From Pseudomonas moorei (GTDB lineage Bacteria > Pseudomonadota > Gammaproteobacteria > Pseudomonadales > Pseudomonadaceae), in contig NZ_VZPP01000002.1 of the NCBI RefSeq assembly GCF_008801475.1, positions 480,087 to 544,086 on the forward strand: a stretch of DNA of 64,000 bases. The letters are read 5' to 3'. The translations under genes were made by a program, and so were the position numbers. Position 1 is the first letter of the stretch. Every line of letters begins with the position of its first letter. Below, in pieces: positions 1 to 9,242 of the stretch. Under the pieces are notes generated by a model. It was not told where the DNA came from, did not search any database, and saw only the letters and a list, made by a program, of their open reading frames with translations.

Positions 1-1
1 A

Positions 2-439
2 TTACTTCGTGAAGAGCCTTTGGTAGAACGCTCATGGGCTGAAATTCAGCGCAAATCTGCATTGATTCAGCATCGAAAAAATTGGATGGCTACAGTTAAA
101 GAAACCACACACCCTAGCGCTAAGACTGTCCGCGCTCGCACCCCTGAGCTTTATGCATGGCTCTATAGAAACGATAAAGCCTGGCTTCTCTCGCAAACTA
201 CTAAATTACCTTCCGGTCGGATTGGAAATAATTCGCGTATCGATTGGGAGGCACGGGATGTAGACTTAGAAATATTCATTAGAAAATCCCTGATTGAAAA
301 GTTTGGAAGCGATAAAAACCTTAGATTAGATAATTTTGAGATCTTCTCCTTAGCTCCGACCCTATCATCTTGTTTAGAAAATAGAAGTCGATACCCTCGT
401 ACCCGCGCGTTGATTTCACTAATAAAAAAGAACAGTTAA
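2..439 (+). CDS. tnsD: TnsD/TniQ-family transposition protein, C-terminal part (5' truncated by window)
   Basis: The reading frame is open from the first bases and ends at TAA 437-439, leaving about 145 C-terminal residues. Motifs typical of the TnsD C-terminal region are visible: RTPELYAWLYRNDKAWL, followed by RIDWEARD about 30 residues later. In Tn7, TnsD binds the 3' end of glmS and recruits TnsC and TnsAB to attTn7, which fits the glmS gene at the other end of this island. Transcription runs toward glmS, opposite to tnsD in classical Tn7. The TTG at 20 is only an in-frame codon, not a likely start. The family is recognised from motifs only; whether the whole gene is intact cannot be judged. 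Confidence 0.72.
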   Translation, partial: LLREEPLVERSWAEIQRKSALIQHRKNWMATVKETTHPSAKTVRARTPELYAWLYRNDKAWLLSQTTKLPSGRIGNNSRIDWEARDVDLEIFIRKSLIEKFGSDKNLRLDNFEIFSLAPTLSSCLENRSRYPRTRALISLIKKNS

Positions 440-980
440 CCTGAGAGGAGCACCTGGTAAAAGTTACTAGTGTGAATTCGGACGGGGCGACCAGCTTTCG
501 GCGAGCATGGCGGCCACCGCTGCGGCCCGGCCGTGCCGACCACAAGCCGCTCCGTCCTGTCTGTACTACGACTTACCACGCCCTCCACACTGCGAGCTAA
601 AGAAGCGGCCGGATTAATCGACGCTGCCTTGCTAGTCCCCGACGATTAGGGTGCCGATATCTGGCAAAGCGTGGGCTCATAACCGCATGTTCCCACTACT
701 GCTCTATCACTCTCAATGATCGGAACAAGAAGGCGGCCAACCAAATATAGGATTTTCTAACGATATATAGTGAATTTTGCTACACATCGCTATATTTGCG
801 TATTGGTCGATCATCGCTATGAGCGTTGAATAAATTGCAGTGCAACGCGACAGGCAGCTCTTGGCCAGGTCCAGCCACTTGTGCGGGAGTGCCACGTAAG
901 CACCCTTTATCCGTTGATATAAATGCAAGCGCAGAGCCTCTAGCTCAGGCGTTCCCGGAATTTCTAGTCCTCCAAAAACG

Positions 981-1006
981 GAAAAACCGGCTAGCGCCGG
1001 CTTTTC
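981..1006 (-). terminator. Hairpin, probable terminator of the regulator-kinase operon
   Basis: An inverted repeat around a CCGGC/GCCGG core is followed on the minus strand by a T-rich run (TTTTTCCGTTTTT). It lies about 240 bp downstream of the kinase stop codon, so it could end that leftward operon. Confidence 0.5.
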
Positions 1007-1165
1007 CCCCCTCCAACCAGATGGTCAAGCCACGCCGGTCATGAGGGTTAGTTGTTGCGCGAACTATGGCGCAATAGAGGCCGTAATACAAGGGAACACA
1101 AAGCAGGCTACGACGCACGTCTGGTACTGGCCCGTCTCTGCCTTACGAAGGCGGTTCTGGCTTGG

Positions 1166-1209
1166 TTGCGTCCTTCGCGACAGGCACAAAACGGCCAAAA
1201 GCGGTCAAC
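1166..1209 (+). repeat. REP-like repeat, copy A
   Basis: Contains CGCGACAGGCACAAAACGGC and the following CAAAAGCGG. It resembles copies at 7007-7055 and 7746-7797, all in the same orientation, and belongs to a short intergenic repeat type common in Pseudomonas. Confidence 0.6.
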
Positions 1210-1245
1210 TGCAGTTAAAGGTTAGCGGCTACCTGCTTACCCAAT

Positions 1246-4200
1246 TCATTTATCCTGAATGAGCTGCAAGGCGCGATCAAAGTCGAACAGTTCCACCTGC
1301 GCCGCGGCGAGTGCCAGCCGTTCTGCCAACGCTCGATCAAGTGGCATATTGCGCAGTGCCGCCAGCACGTCCAAAGCCGTCGTATCACCCTCCTCCAATA
1401 GTCTGATCAGCCTATTCAGTTGCTCGCTGATTGCCGAGTCGTCCAGCGGATAGCCATCCATGGAGGCCGGTGTGTTTGCCTTAAGGTTGGCCAGAGCCGC
1501 CAGGGTCGGGAGCAAGGAATGCTCGACCTGCATCGCTAGCGCTTGCACTACCGAACCCGGCTCGCCGTTCTGGCAGGCCTGTTCTAACAACGTGCAAGCC
1601 TGCGCCACGGCCTTGGCGCCGATGTTGCCGGCGGTGCCGCGCAAACTGTGCGCCAGCCGTCCCGCGGCACCAGGATCCGGATCGATTCGTGCGGCCTGGA
1701 ATTGCTCCGCAAAGTCTGTCTGAGTATCGCGAAACTTGCAGAGCAGACGTAAATAGAGATCCCGCCGCCCCATGCAGGTGGCGAGACCCGCCACCACATC
1801 AATGCCCTCAAGACGATCTGGCAATCCATCGGCGAAGCCTGCGTTCAGCGGTGCTTGAGCGGCTCGTGGCTTGATCCACTTTGCCATTGTGGCGAACATG
1901 GTTTCGACATTCAGTGGCTTGGAGATATGGTCGTTCATGCCGCATTCGAGCGCACGCTCGCGGTCACCGTCCATAGCGTTGGCGGTCATGGCGATCACTG
2001 GCAGAGTGCTGAAGCGCAGTTGCTGGCGAATTTGCCGGGTGGCCGTGTAGCCATCCATCACTGGCATCTGGCAATCCATCAACACTCCATCGAAGTCGCC
2101 ATCCTCGCCAAGGATATCCAGGGCCTCTTGACCGTGCGTAGCGAGTCGCAAGCGTATGCCGACACTTTCCAGCAGTTCGCTGGCCAGTTCTTGATTTAGC
2201 TCATTGTCTTCGACCAAAAGCAGCCGGGCGCCGTTGAGACTGGCAACGGTACTGGCATTCTGTTGGGAGCGTTCGCCAGCCCGCGTATCGCTGTGGGTGT
2301 CTCTGCCCAGCACGACACCGATGGCTTCGAGTAACGATGACGGCGTGACGGGTTTGGTCAGTACCACCGGTAACTGGATGCCCTGGCGTTCGGCTTCTTC
2401 GCGGGCTTCTTCGCGGCCAAAAGCGGTGATCATGATCACCGATGGTGTGCGCATCAGACTCGCAGAATGCATTCTGCTCACGGCTTCCATGCCATCCATG
2501 CCCGGCATCCGCCAGTCCATCAAAACCAGATCGTAAGGCAGCCCCTTATGCTCGGCGTCGGCCAACAGGCGCAGCGCCAGACTACCGCTCTGCGCGACAT
2601 CCACTTCCAGGCCAAAGCTGCGCGCCATGCCCGAGAGAATTTCACGGGCACTCGCGTTGTCGTCCACGACCAGAACCCGCATGCCGAGCAGTTCGCCGGC
2701 CTTGAACATACGACGAGGTTGCAGTCCTTGCTGCACACCGAGTTGCATCTGGAAATGGAACGTGGAGCCGAATCCCGGCTGGCTTTCAACCCAGATTCGG
2801 CCGGCCATCAACTCCACCAGCTTCTTCGAGATGGACAATCCCAGCCCGGTGCCCCCGTACTTGCGCGTGATCGAACTGTCAGCCTGACTGAACGACTGAA
2901 ATAAGCGTGAACACTGCTCGACGGTCATGCCGATGCCCGTGTCGCGCACCCAGAAGTGCAGCTGCACGTGTTCGTTATGAGAAGCCATTTCTTCAACGCC
3001 GACCACGATCTCACCGTGTTCGGTGAACTTGGCGGCGTTGTTGCCCAGGTTGACCAACACTTGCCCCAATCGCAGGGGATCGCCAAGCAGAGCTGTGGGC
3101 AGGTCGGGCGGGATCTGAAATAACAATTCCAGCCCCTTGTCCTCGGTCTTCAGGCCGATCATGGCAGCGAAGCTGTCGAGCACATCTTCCAGTCGGAACG
3201 GGATCTGCTCGAGACTCATCCTGCCGGCTTCAATTTTTGAGAAGTCGAGAATGTCGTTGATGATGCCCAGTAGGTTCTCCGCCGAGCGGTGCACCTTTTC
3301 AATGTAATTGCGCTGGCGATTGTCCAGCGAAGTACGCAGCGCCAGATGGCTCATCCCGATGATGGCGTTCATCGGCGTGCGGATCTCATGACTCATGTTG
3401 GCAAGGAACTCACTCTTCGCTTGAGTGGCTTCTTCGGCCGCTGCTCGAGCCTCCGCCAGAGCCGTCACGTCGATGTTGATGCCGGTTGCGCGCAATGGCT
3501 TGCCGTCTGGTGTGCGTGAAAAACGGTTGAGCGAGCGGAACGTGCGCACCCGACCATCATTTTTGCGCACGATGCGAAAATCGAATTCGGCCCGATCATT
3601 GCCACTCTGGACGGCACTCTCGAACGTGCTGCTGACCCTCGCTACATCGTCGGGATGCACCAGCGCCTGCCAGTGCGCCAGCGTGCCACCGAAGCCGCCA
3701 GGCTCCAGACCAAACAGGGTTTCGAGCTGTGGCGTCCAATAATTTGTGCCGCTGACCAGATCGACGTCGAACAGACCGATGTCACCCGACTCCTGTGCCA
3801 GGTTCAGGCGATCGCTGGCAGTGCGCAACCTGGCTTCAATCGCCCTGCGCTCACTGACATCGCGCACCGAGGCGCACACGCAGACGCCACGCCCCTCCAG
3901 ACGGGGCAAGTGGGAAAGGCCGATTTCCACGGAGAACAAGCTGCCGTCCTTGCGCACGCCGCTCAGATCGTCCAGATCGCCGCCCATCTGCCGGGTTCCG
4001 CCGCTGGCAATGAAGCCGTCGCGTAACTTGACATGCCGCTCGCGGGCAGCCTGCGGTACCAGACGCTCAATGCTGGCGCCAATCAGCTCGCCGGGGGCGT
4101 AGCCAAACAGGGTGTCCATTTGCGGGTTGGTCATCAGGATGCGGCCATCGGCTCCCAGCACCAGCATGCCGTCCGGTGCGGCCTCGATGATGCCGCGATA

Positions 4201-5625
4201 CCAGGCCTCGGTGGCGCGCAGTGCTGCCTGCTGGGCCTCCAGCTCGCTGGCCTGGTGTTCCAGTTGCAAGGCTTGCGCGCCCATTTCGTCTGCCTGACGG
4301 CGAGTTTCCAGCAGCAGCGCCTGGGCTGCCTCACTGCGTTCCATAATGGCCATGGCACCGGCCAGCCTGGGCAGGACTTCTTGCAGCAGCAGCGCTTCGT
4401 TCTCTTCCAGTTGGCGAAAACCGGCCATTTCCATAACCCCGAGCAGGCGTTCGCCACGCAACACGGGCTGAACCAACAGGACGCTGGCGGGGGCTGCGCC
4501 CAACGGCGTACGCACATGCCAAAACGGTTCGGGTAGATCCTCAAGCTGACGAGGTTGGCGATCCAGCGCGCACTGGCCAAGCAACCCTTCCCCGAGATCT
4601 AGTTCTGTGGGTAGCGGGTGCGCACTGTCCACCGCATAACCGCTCACCAAGCGCAGGCGTGCCGCGCCTTCATAGAGAACGTAAAGCGCTCCTTGGCACA
4701 TGCCCAACTGCGGCGCGATGTGGCTGAAAAAAGCCTGAGCCAACTGCTGCGGCGTCTCCGCCTGTTGCAGGCCCACTTGCAGAAGTGAGGTGTGGTTTTT
4801 CACCCAACGCTGACGCTCAAGCTGACAAGCCTCCAGCTGCAGCGTGGCGATGGCACGCGCCAGGTCGCCGGTTTCGTTGCGAAGATCGGTGTGAGGGATC
4901 TGGCCGTCCAGCTTGCCGGACGCCAATTCGTCCACCGCCACGCGGACGCGATTCAACGGCACGCGAATCGAATAACTGACCAGCCAGGTCAACAGCAAGG
5001 CCAGCGCCGAACCACCCAGCAGCAAGATGTACGTGATCGCAGTACTGCGCTCTGCGTATTCCGCCAGGTTCTTCGCCGTATCGTGGATGTCGGTTTCCTT
5101 GTTTTTCTCGATCTGCGAGAGCAGCCCGTCGCCGCCCTGCTCCAGCGCAAGAAAATCCTTACTGTTGAGCAACATCAAGGCCTGTCCCAAGGAGCCCTTG
5201 CCAGCCAGTTCCAGTGCCTCATCGCCATTTTTTTGCAGACGCTGTAATAACACTTCGAATTCCACCAGGCTGCTGATGCTGCTCTGTCGGCGCAGTGTCG
5301 GACGAACCTGCTCCAGCGCTTCATGGAGTCGCTGTTGGGCGATATCCATCTGGGCTCTGGCGCTGATACGGATGTCCGCGTTGTTGGTAGCGATTGCACG
5401 TTGCATGGCGAGCAACAGATGCGGCAACTGCACCCGAACTTCCTGCACATGCTGAATACCCACCAGATCCTGCTGGTACAACTGCTGCATTTCATTTTTG
5501 AGCGAATACTGAGTGCGCAGGCTTTGCACACCCAATATCAGGATCAATATCAGCAGCGCAGCGAAGCCGATGATCAATTTACTGCGCAGAGACAGGCGCT
5601 CGAGCATCTCGAACAGTCTGTTCAT
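1246..5625 (-). CDS. Hybrid sensor histidine kinase (HAMP-GAF-PAS-PAS-HisKA-HATPase-REC-REC-HPt)
   Basis: A 1459-residue membrane-bound phosphorelay kinase. Transmembrane segments near 17-35 and 196-218 enclose a periplasmic helical sensor region. HAMP follows (219-272), then a GAF-like domain (about 290-430), a coiled coil (about 430-470) and two PAS domains (about 472-595 and 605-725). HisKA has H746 in SHEIRTP, and the ATPase has its N box near NNAAKF and DTGIGM. Two receiver domains follow (acceptors D1037 and D1184), then an HPt domain with H1326 in AHSLRG. All phosphotransfer residues are present. The gene starts 43 bp downstream of the HD-GYP regulator stop and is surely cotranscribed with it, so that regulator is the likely partner. 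The signal is unknown. Base use is Pseudomonas-like, unlike the AT-rich DNA to its right. Confidence 0.93.
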   Translation of the reverse strand: MNRLFEMLERLSLRSKLIIGFAALLILILILGVQSLRTQYSLKNEMQQLYQQDLVGIQHVQEVRVQLPHLLLAMQRAIATNNADIRISARAQMDIAQQRLHEALEQVRPTLRRQSSISSLVEFEVLLQRLQKNGDEALELAGKGSLGQALMLLNSKDFLALEQGGDGLLSQIEKNKETDIHDTAKNLAEYAERSTAITYILLLGGSALALLLTWLVSYSIRVPLNRVRVAVDELASGKLDGQIPHTDLRNETGDLARAIATLQLEACQLERQRWVKNHTSLLQVGLQQAETPQQLAQAFFSHIAPQLGMCQGALYVLYEGAARLRLVSGYAVDSAHPLPTELDLGEGLLGQCALDRQPRQLEDLPEPFWHVRTPLGAAPASVLLVQPVLRGERLLGVMEMAGFRQLEENEALLLQEVLPRLAGAMAIMERSEAAQALLLETRRQADEMGAQALQLEHQASELEAQQAALRATEAWYRGIIEAAPDGMLVLGADGRILMTNPQMDTLFGYAPGELIGASIERLVPQAARERHVKLRDGFIASGGTRQMGGDLDDLSGVRKDGSLFSVEIGLSHLPRLEGRGVCVCASVRDVSERRAIEARLRTASDRLNLAQESGDIGLFDVDLVSGTNYWTPQLETLFGLEPGGFGGTLAHWQALVHPDDVARVSSTFESAVQSGNDRAEFDFRIVRKNDGRVRTFRSLNRFSRTPDGKPLRATGINIDVTALAEARAAAEEATQAKSEFLANMSHEIRTPMNAIIGMSHLALRTSLDNRQRNYIEKVHRSAENLLGIINDILDFSKIEAGRMSLEQIPFRLEDVLDSFAAMIGLKTEDKGLELLFQIPPDLPTALLGDPLRLGQVLVNLGNNAAKFTEHGEIVVGVEEMASHNEHVQLHFWVRDTGIGMTVEQCSRLFQSFSQADSSITRKYGGTGLGLSISKKLVELMAGRIWVESQPGFGSTFHFQMQLGVQQGLQPRRMFKAGELLGMRVLVVDDNASAREILSGMARSFGLEVDVAQSGSLALRLLADAEHKGLPYDLVLMDWRMPGMDGMEAVSRMHSASLMRTPSVIMITAFGREEAREEAERQGIQLPVVLTKPVTPSSLLEAIGVVLGRDTHSDTRAGERSQQNASTVASLNGARLLLVEDNELNQELASELLESVGIRLRLATHGQEALDILGEDGDFDGVLMDCQMPVMDGYTATRQIRQQLRFSTLPVIAMTANAMDGDRERALECGMNDHISKPLNVETMFATMAKWIKPRAAQAPLNAGFADGLPDRLEGIDVVAGLATCMGRRDLYLRLLCKFRDTQTDFAEQFQAARIDPDPGAAGRLAHSLRGTAGNIGAKAVAQACTLLEQACQNGEPGSVVQALAMQVEHSLLPTLAALANLKANTPASMDGYPLDDSAISEQLNRLIRLLEEGDTTALDVLAALRNMPLDRALAERLALAAAQVELFDFDRALQLIQDK

Positions 5626-5668
5626 AAACGGCCTCTTTCAACGGGATGTGCAAACGGATGCGTGGGGC

Positions 5669-6826
5669 TCAGGGACGGTCGGCGATCTGCTCAAGCAGGG
5701 CTAACTGCCTGGCCATGTCCTGGTCGCTGTCGGCAAATTGTTCAGCAATTGCGCGGAACTGCTCGGCATTGGCGAGAAACGCGTCGCAGATGTCCGGATC
5801 AAAGTGCGAGCCCCGGCCTTCGCGGATGATTGCCACCGCCTGCTCATGGGACATGCCGGGCTTGTACACGCGGCGGCTGATCAGTGCATCGTAGACATCT
5901 GCCACCGCCATCAACCTGGCGCTGATCGGGATGTCGTCGGTGGCCACGCCTTGCGGATAGCCACTGCCGTCCCACTTTTCCTGATGGCCGTAGGCAATTT
6001 CCTTGGCCAAATGAAGGAAGTCGACGTTGATACCTAATTGATCCTCGGCGTGCTGGATGGCGTCGCGCCCTAACGTGGTGTGGGTCTTCATGACCTCGAA
6101 TTCCTCCGGGGTCAGGCGTCCCGGTTTGAGCAGGATACGATCGGGAATACCAATCTTGCCGATATCGTGCAGCGGGGCTGATTTGAACAGCAGTTTGATG
6201 GTGTCCTCGTCGAGGAAGTGACAGAAGCGCGGGTGATTGCTCAACAGTTCAGCCAGCCGTTTCACATAGTGCTGGGTTCGACGAATGTGGTTGCCGGTTT
6301 CGTTGTCACGGGTTTCCGCCAGCGAGGCCATGGCGTGGATCGTGACATCCTGGATGGCGATCACCTCCCGGGTGCGGCGCTGCACTTCCTGCTCGAGAAA
6401 TTCGTTCTGATTGCGCAGGAAATCGGCAACGGACTTGAGCTTGATCTGCGTCTCAACCCTGGCCATGAGCACGGGGGGAATGATCGGCTTGGTAATGTAA
6501 TCCGCAGCCCCCAGGCTCAAGCCGCGAATCTCGTCCTCCGTAGCGGTCATGGAAGTCAGGAAAATGATCGGTATGTGGCGAATGCGGGCATCACGTTTGA
6601 GCTGCTCGGCGACGTCATAACCGGACAGGCCCGGCATCATGATGTCCAGCAGGATCAGGTCGGGCAGTGGATCAGCCTGCAGAAGACGCAGGGCCTTCTC
6701 GCCGCTATTGGCGGCCTTGACCCGATATTTGTCCTTCAGCAACTCGGCGATCAACATCAGGTTGTCGGGGGTATCATCGACCACCAGAACGGTCGCTGAT
6801 GGATAAACGCCCTGAGTGCTATCCAT
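5669..6826 (-). CDS. Response regulator with HD-GYP domain (putative c-di-GMP phosphodiesterase)
   Basis: A 385-residue protein. The N-terminal receiver has acidic residues in VVDD and the acceptor D61 in LLDIMMPG. A linker coiled coil lies near 135-160, and an HD-GYP domain occupies about 165-365. The metal-binding HD pair is H220-D221 (LHDIGKIGIPD) and the GYP motif is at 289-291. HD-GYP proteins hydrolyse c-di-GMP; here the usual HHE triad reads HQE (281-283), so activity is uncertain. I chose the ATG at 6826 because AAGGGAG lies about 9 bp upstream and the receiver begins there; the frame is open further upstream without a sensible start. It is the first gene of an operon with the hybrid kinase. 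Confidence 0.9.
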   Translation of the reverse strand: MDSTQGVYPSATVLVVDDTPDNLMLIAELLKDKYRVKAANSGEKALRLLQADPLPDLILLDIMMPGLSGYDVAEQLKRDARIRHIPIIFLTSMTATEDEIRGLSLGAADYITKPIIPPVLMARVETQIKLKSVADFLRNQNEFLEQEVQRRTREVIAIQDVTIHAMASLAETRDNETGNHIRRTQHYVKRLAELLSNHPRFCHFLDEDTIKLLFKSAPLHDIGKIGIPDRILLKPGRLTPEEFEVMKTHTTLGRDAIQHAEDQLGINVDFLHLAKEIAYGHQEKWDGSGYPQGVATDDIPISARLMAVADVYDALISRRVYKPGMSHEQAVAIIREGRGSHFDPDICDAFLANAEQFRAIAEQFADSDQDMARQLALLEQIADRP

Positions 6827-7227
6827 GGTTGTTGGCTCCCTTGCCAGACAATTAACGAGTCGGCGTACTTGCACCAATCTCTTGCTGGCAAGCGTAGCTA
6901 GAAAAGCTGCAATCGCTAGGTGAAGATCGGCAGGTTGGTTCGAAGAGTCACTAAATCGAATGTCTGCTATTGGCCGATATTCGCCTGTCTCGACAGGCTG
7001 CAATGGGTCGATTTCTGCCGGTCACGACAGGCAGAAAACGGCCAATAGCAGACCATGGACACGCAGCTAACACGTCAGTAATGTGCTAAGTAATATGTCG
7101 CTTTCCCCCTTCTTGATGTCGCGTTTACAATTTCGATTTTTTGATTGCTCAAGGGATTACGCATGAACATAGGATGTTATGCCAAAAGCCGTTCGGCATC
7201 TAAAAGTTGAATTTAAGGAGCAATAAA
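6827..7227. other. Intergenic region with the regulator promoter, an inverted REP pair and a cassette boundary
   Basis: About 400 bp separate the leftward regulator from the rightward acetyltransferase. They hold the presumed promoter of the regulator-kinase operon (not resolved), an inverted REP-like pair (6961-7055) and, after a drop in GC near 7060, the GTTATGC sequence at 7176-7182 that matches an integron cassette boundary. Confidence 0.5.
6961..7055. repeat. Inverted pair of REP-like repeats (copy B is the right half)
   Basis: The left arm TGTCTGCTATTGGCCG (6961-6976) is matched by the right arm CGGCCAATAGCAGACC (7039-7054), with smaller inner palindromes such as CCTGTCTCGACAGG. The right half (7007-7055) is the same repeat as at 1166-1209 and 7746-7797. 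Confidence 0.75.
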
Positions 7228-7665
7228 ATGGAAATCAAGATTGATGTATTGGGTTCTCCAACAGAAAAGGATAAAGGAGTTCTGAATAATAGGTTTTCAG
7301 AATATCTTCGAATTCAATATCCAAATCTGCCACCAGAATCGGAAGATAAAATATTCATGGTGGTTGCACACGATGAAGTAGGCGACTACATCGGTGCAAT
7401 AAGCTGTAACTGTTACTGGGATGGCTTAGAAATTGACACCTTTTGGGTTAAGGAATCTCATCGCGGTAAAAAAGTAGGATCTATGCTTTTGGAAAAAGCA
7501 GAAGCGATTGGTGCCAACAATGGAGCAGTAGTTGCATTCTTAAAAACCGTTGATGCTAAAAAGTTCTATGAGCGGCATGGATATGAGATTTATGGTGTTC
7601 TTGAGGATCGCCCAATCGGGACTAACCTGTATCATTTAAAGAAACGGCTAGTAAAACATGCATAA
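7228..7665 (+). CDS. GNAT-family N-acetyltransferase
   Basis: A 145-residue protein with the acetyl-CoA-binding motif HRGKKVGSMLLEKA near residues 77-90 and a C-terminal AKKFYERHGYE segment typical of GNAT motif B. GNAT enzymes move an acetyl group from acetyl-CoA to an amine; the substrate cannot be told from the sequence. The start at 7228 has AAGGAG seven bases upstream. The gene is AT-rich compared with core genes and is framed by cassette-like recombination sites, which suggests arrival as an integron cassette. Confidence 0.85.
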   Translation: MEIKIDVLGSPTEKDKGVLNNRFSEYLRIQYPNLPPESEDKIFMVVAHDEVGDYIGAISCNCYWDGLEIDTFWVKESHRGKKVGSMLLEKAEAIGANNGAVVAFLKTVDAKKFYERHGYEIYGVLEDRPIGTNLYHLKKRLVKHA

Positions 7666-7731
7666 CAACTGGTTCAAATCGTTCACTTCGCTCAATGGGA
7701 CGGGCTAAAGCCCCCCTTAACCAAATGCTGG
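7660..7731 (+). repeat. attC-like (59-base element) site, 3' core degenerate
   Basis: It begins GCATAACAACTGGTTCAAAT, continues with CGCTTCGCTC-type and GGGACGGGCTAAAGCCC segments, and ends TTAACCAAATG. This order resembles attC sites of Vibrio, Shewanella and Pseudomonas cassettes. The final GTTRRRY core is not present. Confidence 0.55.
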
Positions 7732-7745
7732 TCAGAGTCCGCTTC

Positions 7746-7797
7746 GGGTCGACTACTGCCGGTCACGACAGGCACAAATCGGCCAGAAGCGGGCACC
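7746..7797 (+). repeat. REP-like repeat, copy C
   Basis: Carries CTGCCGGTCACGACAGGCAC followed by AAATCGGCCAGAAGCGGGCA, matching the right half of the 6961-7055 pair and the copy at 1166-1209 in the same orientation. It directly follows the attC-like site. Confidence 0.65.
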
Positions 7798-7829
7798 CAC
7801 TTCCGTCAAAAACTGAGACTGTAATTACT

Positions 7830-8706
7830 TTATTTGACCGCCAACATCGCCGATATTACTTTACGCATATTTTTGTTTCTGCCAAGTGAAAGTCGTGCAT
7901 AAAAATTCATTATATTTCTGATAAGCATATTTTTTGGCAATTCTTTGGCGAGATCTGATAATTTTTTATTTCCCGTTTTTTGAAAGTCATAACCATAATC
8001 ATTTAAAAATGACATCAAAGTAAAATGAAAGCCATTCAAGGCGTACCAGCGATTGCAACTCCGATCAGTCGAAATCCCGGAAAAATATCTAAACACAGGC
8101 GCAAATTCTATTTCAGGATTTTTATCTTTAAATTCGGAAAAATTTATAAACCCATTATCCCCCTCTAATTTATTAATGAGTTCTCGAAAATCATCTCCAA
8201 AAAAAATGATCGGTAGGTTTCGAATGGTCGTAATTTAGCCCTTCGAATATTCCGGCGTCACAGAAGAAATGCGGAAAGCACTTCAAATATTTAAGTAACT
8301 CTAGATCTTCTTTTGTACTTACCGTGCTATCTAGAAACACAAGTTCTAAATCGACCTTCCTGCAGATCGCAAAAAACAATAAAAACCTATAGCAAAATGA
8401 TTGCAAATAATACTTATCCTTAATTTGCTCATCGGCACTTTTAACATGCCAAGCTTCAGGCGCATTTTTAGAGAAATTCCAAAGTCGGTGATTAAGATAC
8501 TCTGCAGAATTTAGTAACGGCACTTTATATTTTGAGATAGCCTCTCTAACCCTCTTTCTTTGGTCGTATCTGTAATCGCTTTCTAGCTTGAATTTGTGGA
8601 AGCTTCGCTCCCAGACCGGTTTTGCCAGAGCTCGAAGAAATAGAACAGTTAATGTAGTCGACGCAGCAATTAATGCTGATTGAACATTTGGGTCGGTCAA
8701 ACTCAT
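7830..8706 (-). pseudogene. Hypothetical single-pass membrane protein, frameshifted in a T8 tract
   Basis: Two open frames read as one protein of about 290 residues if one base is added to a run of eight T (minus strand; eight A at 8199-8206 on plus). The first frame ends ...KPTDHFFWR. The second frame overlaps it and continues FGDDFRELINKLEG... to the stop at 7830 without a start of its own. The N-terminus has one transmembrane helix (ALIAASTTLTVLFLRAL), followed by a helical region with KYKVPLLNSAEYLNHRLWNF, a pattern seen in a widespread uncharacterised membrane family. The function is unknown. The shift may be a true mutation, a phase-variable tract, slippage during expression or a sequencing error. 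The gene is strongly AT-rich. Confidence 0.65.
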
Positions 8707-8812
8707 AAGTCAGCCTTCAATATATAACATTAAAATTTTTGACATGTGAATTACATGAAAATAGCAAATTAATCACTCCAGTGAATCATTAATAATTTTA
8801 GATCGAAATACG

Positions 8813-9094
8813 TCAGCTATAAACCGCTGATTTTAACCGAGCTCTTGTATCTTTCAGGGACAATAGGAAAATCTCGTCGTAACAGTTCGGCCAGCTCCTG
8901 ATGTTCATAGCACATCCGCTATCAGTAACTTCGATCTGGTTGTCGGTTCCATAATCCTTTCGGTCATAGGCCTGTAGCACAAGGACTTCGGAGGCTGATA
9001 TCAAACTTCGAAAAACCGCTTCCGCTCTGTCTTCCACTACATGATTAGTGTGACGTTTTGGAAGATCGTTGAAGTTACCAATTCTGTATCCCAA
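8813..9094 (-). pseudogene. DUF4365-like N-terminal remnant
   Basis: The translated segment RHTNHVVEDRAEAVFRSLI and, further on, DRKDYGTDNQIEV resemble the start of the DUF4365 domain, a nuclease-like fold found in accessory and defence-associated genes. After GCAMNIR the match stops, where VQLKG would be expected, and an unrelated tail leads to a stop. There is no ATG in the open frame; TTG at 9094 is the only plausible start. It is most likely the truncated 5' end of a lost gene. I recognise nothing in the 9095-9242 spacer. Confidence 0.45.
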
Positions 9095-9242
9095 GCACCA
9101 AGCATTTTTGTGGGAATAGTAGCAGGATTAGTGATGGCAATCGTTGCGCTGCAATCTGGACAATGCGCGAAAACAGCTAAATGCCGTGTCCAGCAGGTCT
9201 GACGCACGCTGCTGTGGCAGTTGTTTGGTAAAGTTTACGTTT

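Larger units (their letters stand above)
440..1245. other. Gene-free stretch between the tnsD remnant and the sensor kinase
   Basis: About 800 bp hold no open frame that I recognise. Position 480-620 is GC-rich with short open frames of no clear family. Position 740-800 is AT-rich and has an inverted repeat (AAATATAG at 743-750, CTATATTT at 790-797). A terminator-like hairpin lies at 981-1006 and a REP-like repeat at 1166-1209. It may be debris between the transposition genes and the cargo. Confidence 0.5.
7176..7731 (+). mobile_element. Solitary integron-type gene cassette (candidate)
   Basis: GTTATGC at 7176-7182 fits the recombination core GTTRRRY. A single gene follows, and GCATAAC at 7660-7666, its exact complement, overlaps the gene's stop codon and starts an attC-like sequence. 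This is the layout of a mobile gene cassette: one promoterless gene plus attC. No integrase gene is in the window. The 3' core of attC is degenerate (AAATGCTGG instead of GTTRRRY), so the cassette is probably fixed. Confidence 0.6.

Noticed and set aside
470..660. GC-rich open frames after the tnsD remnant as a gene
   Set aside because: Frames are short, lack a ribosome site and match no family I know; treated as spacer.
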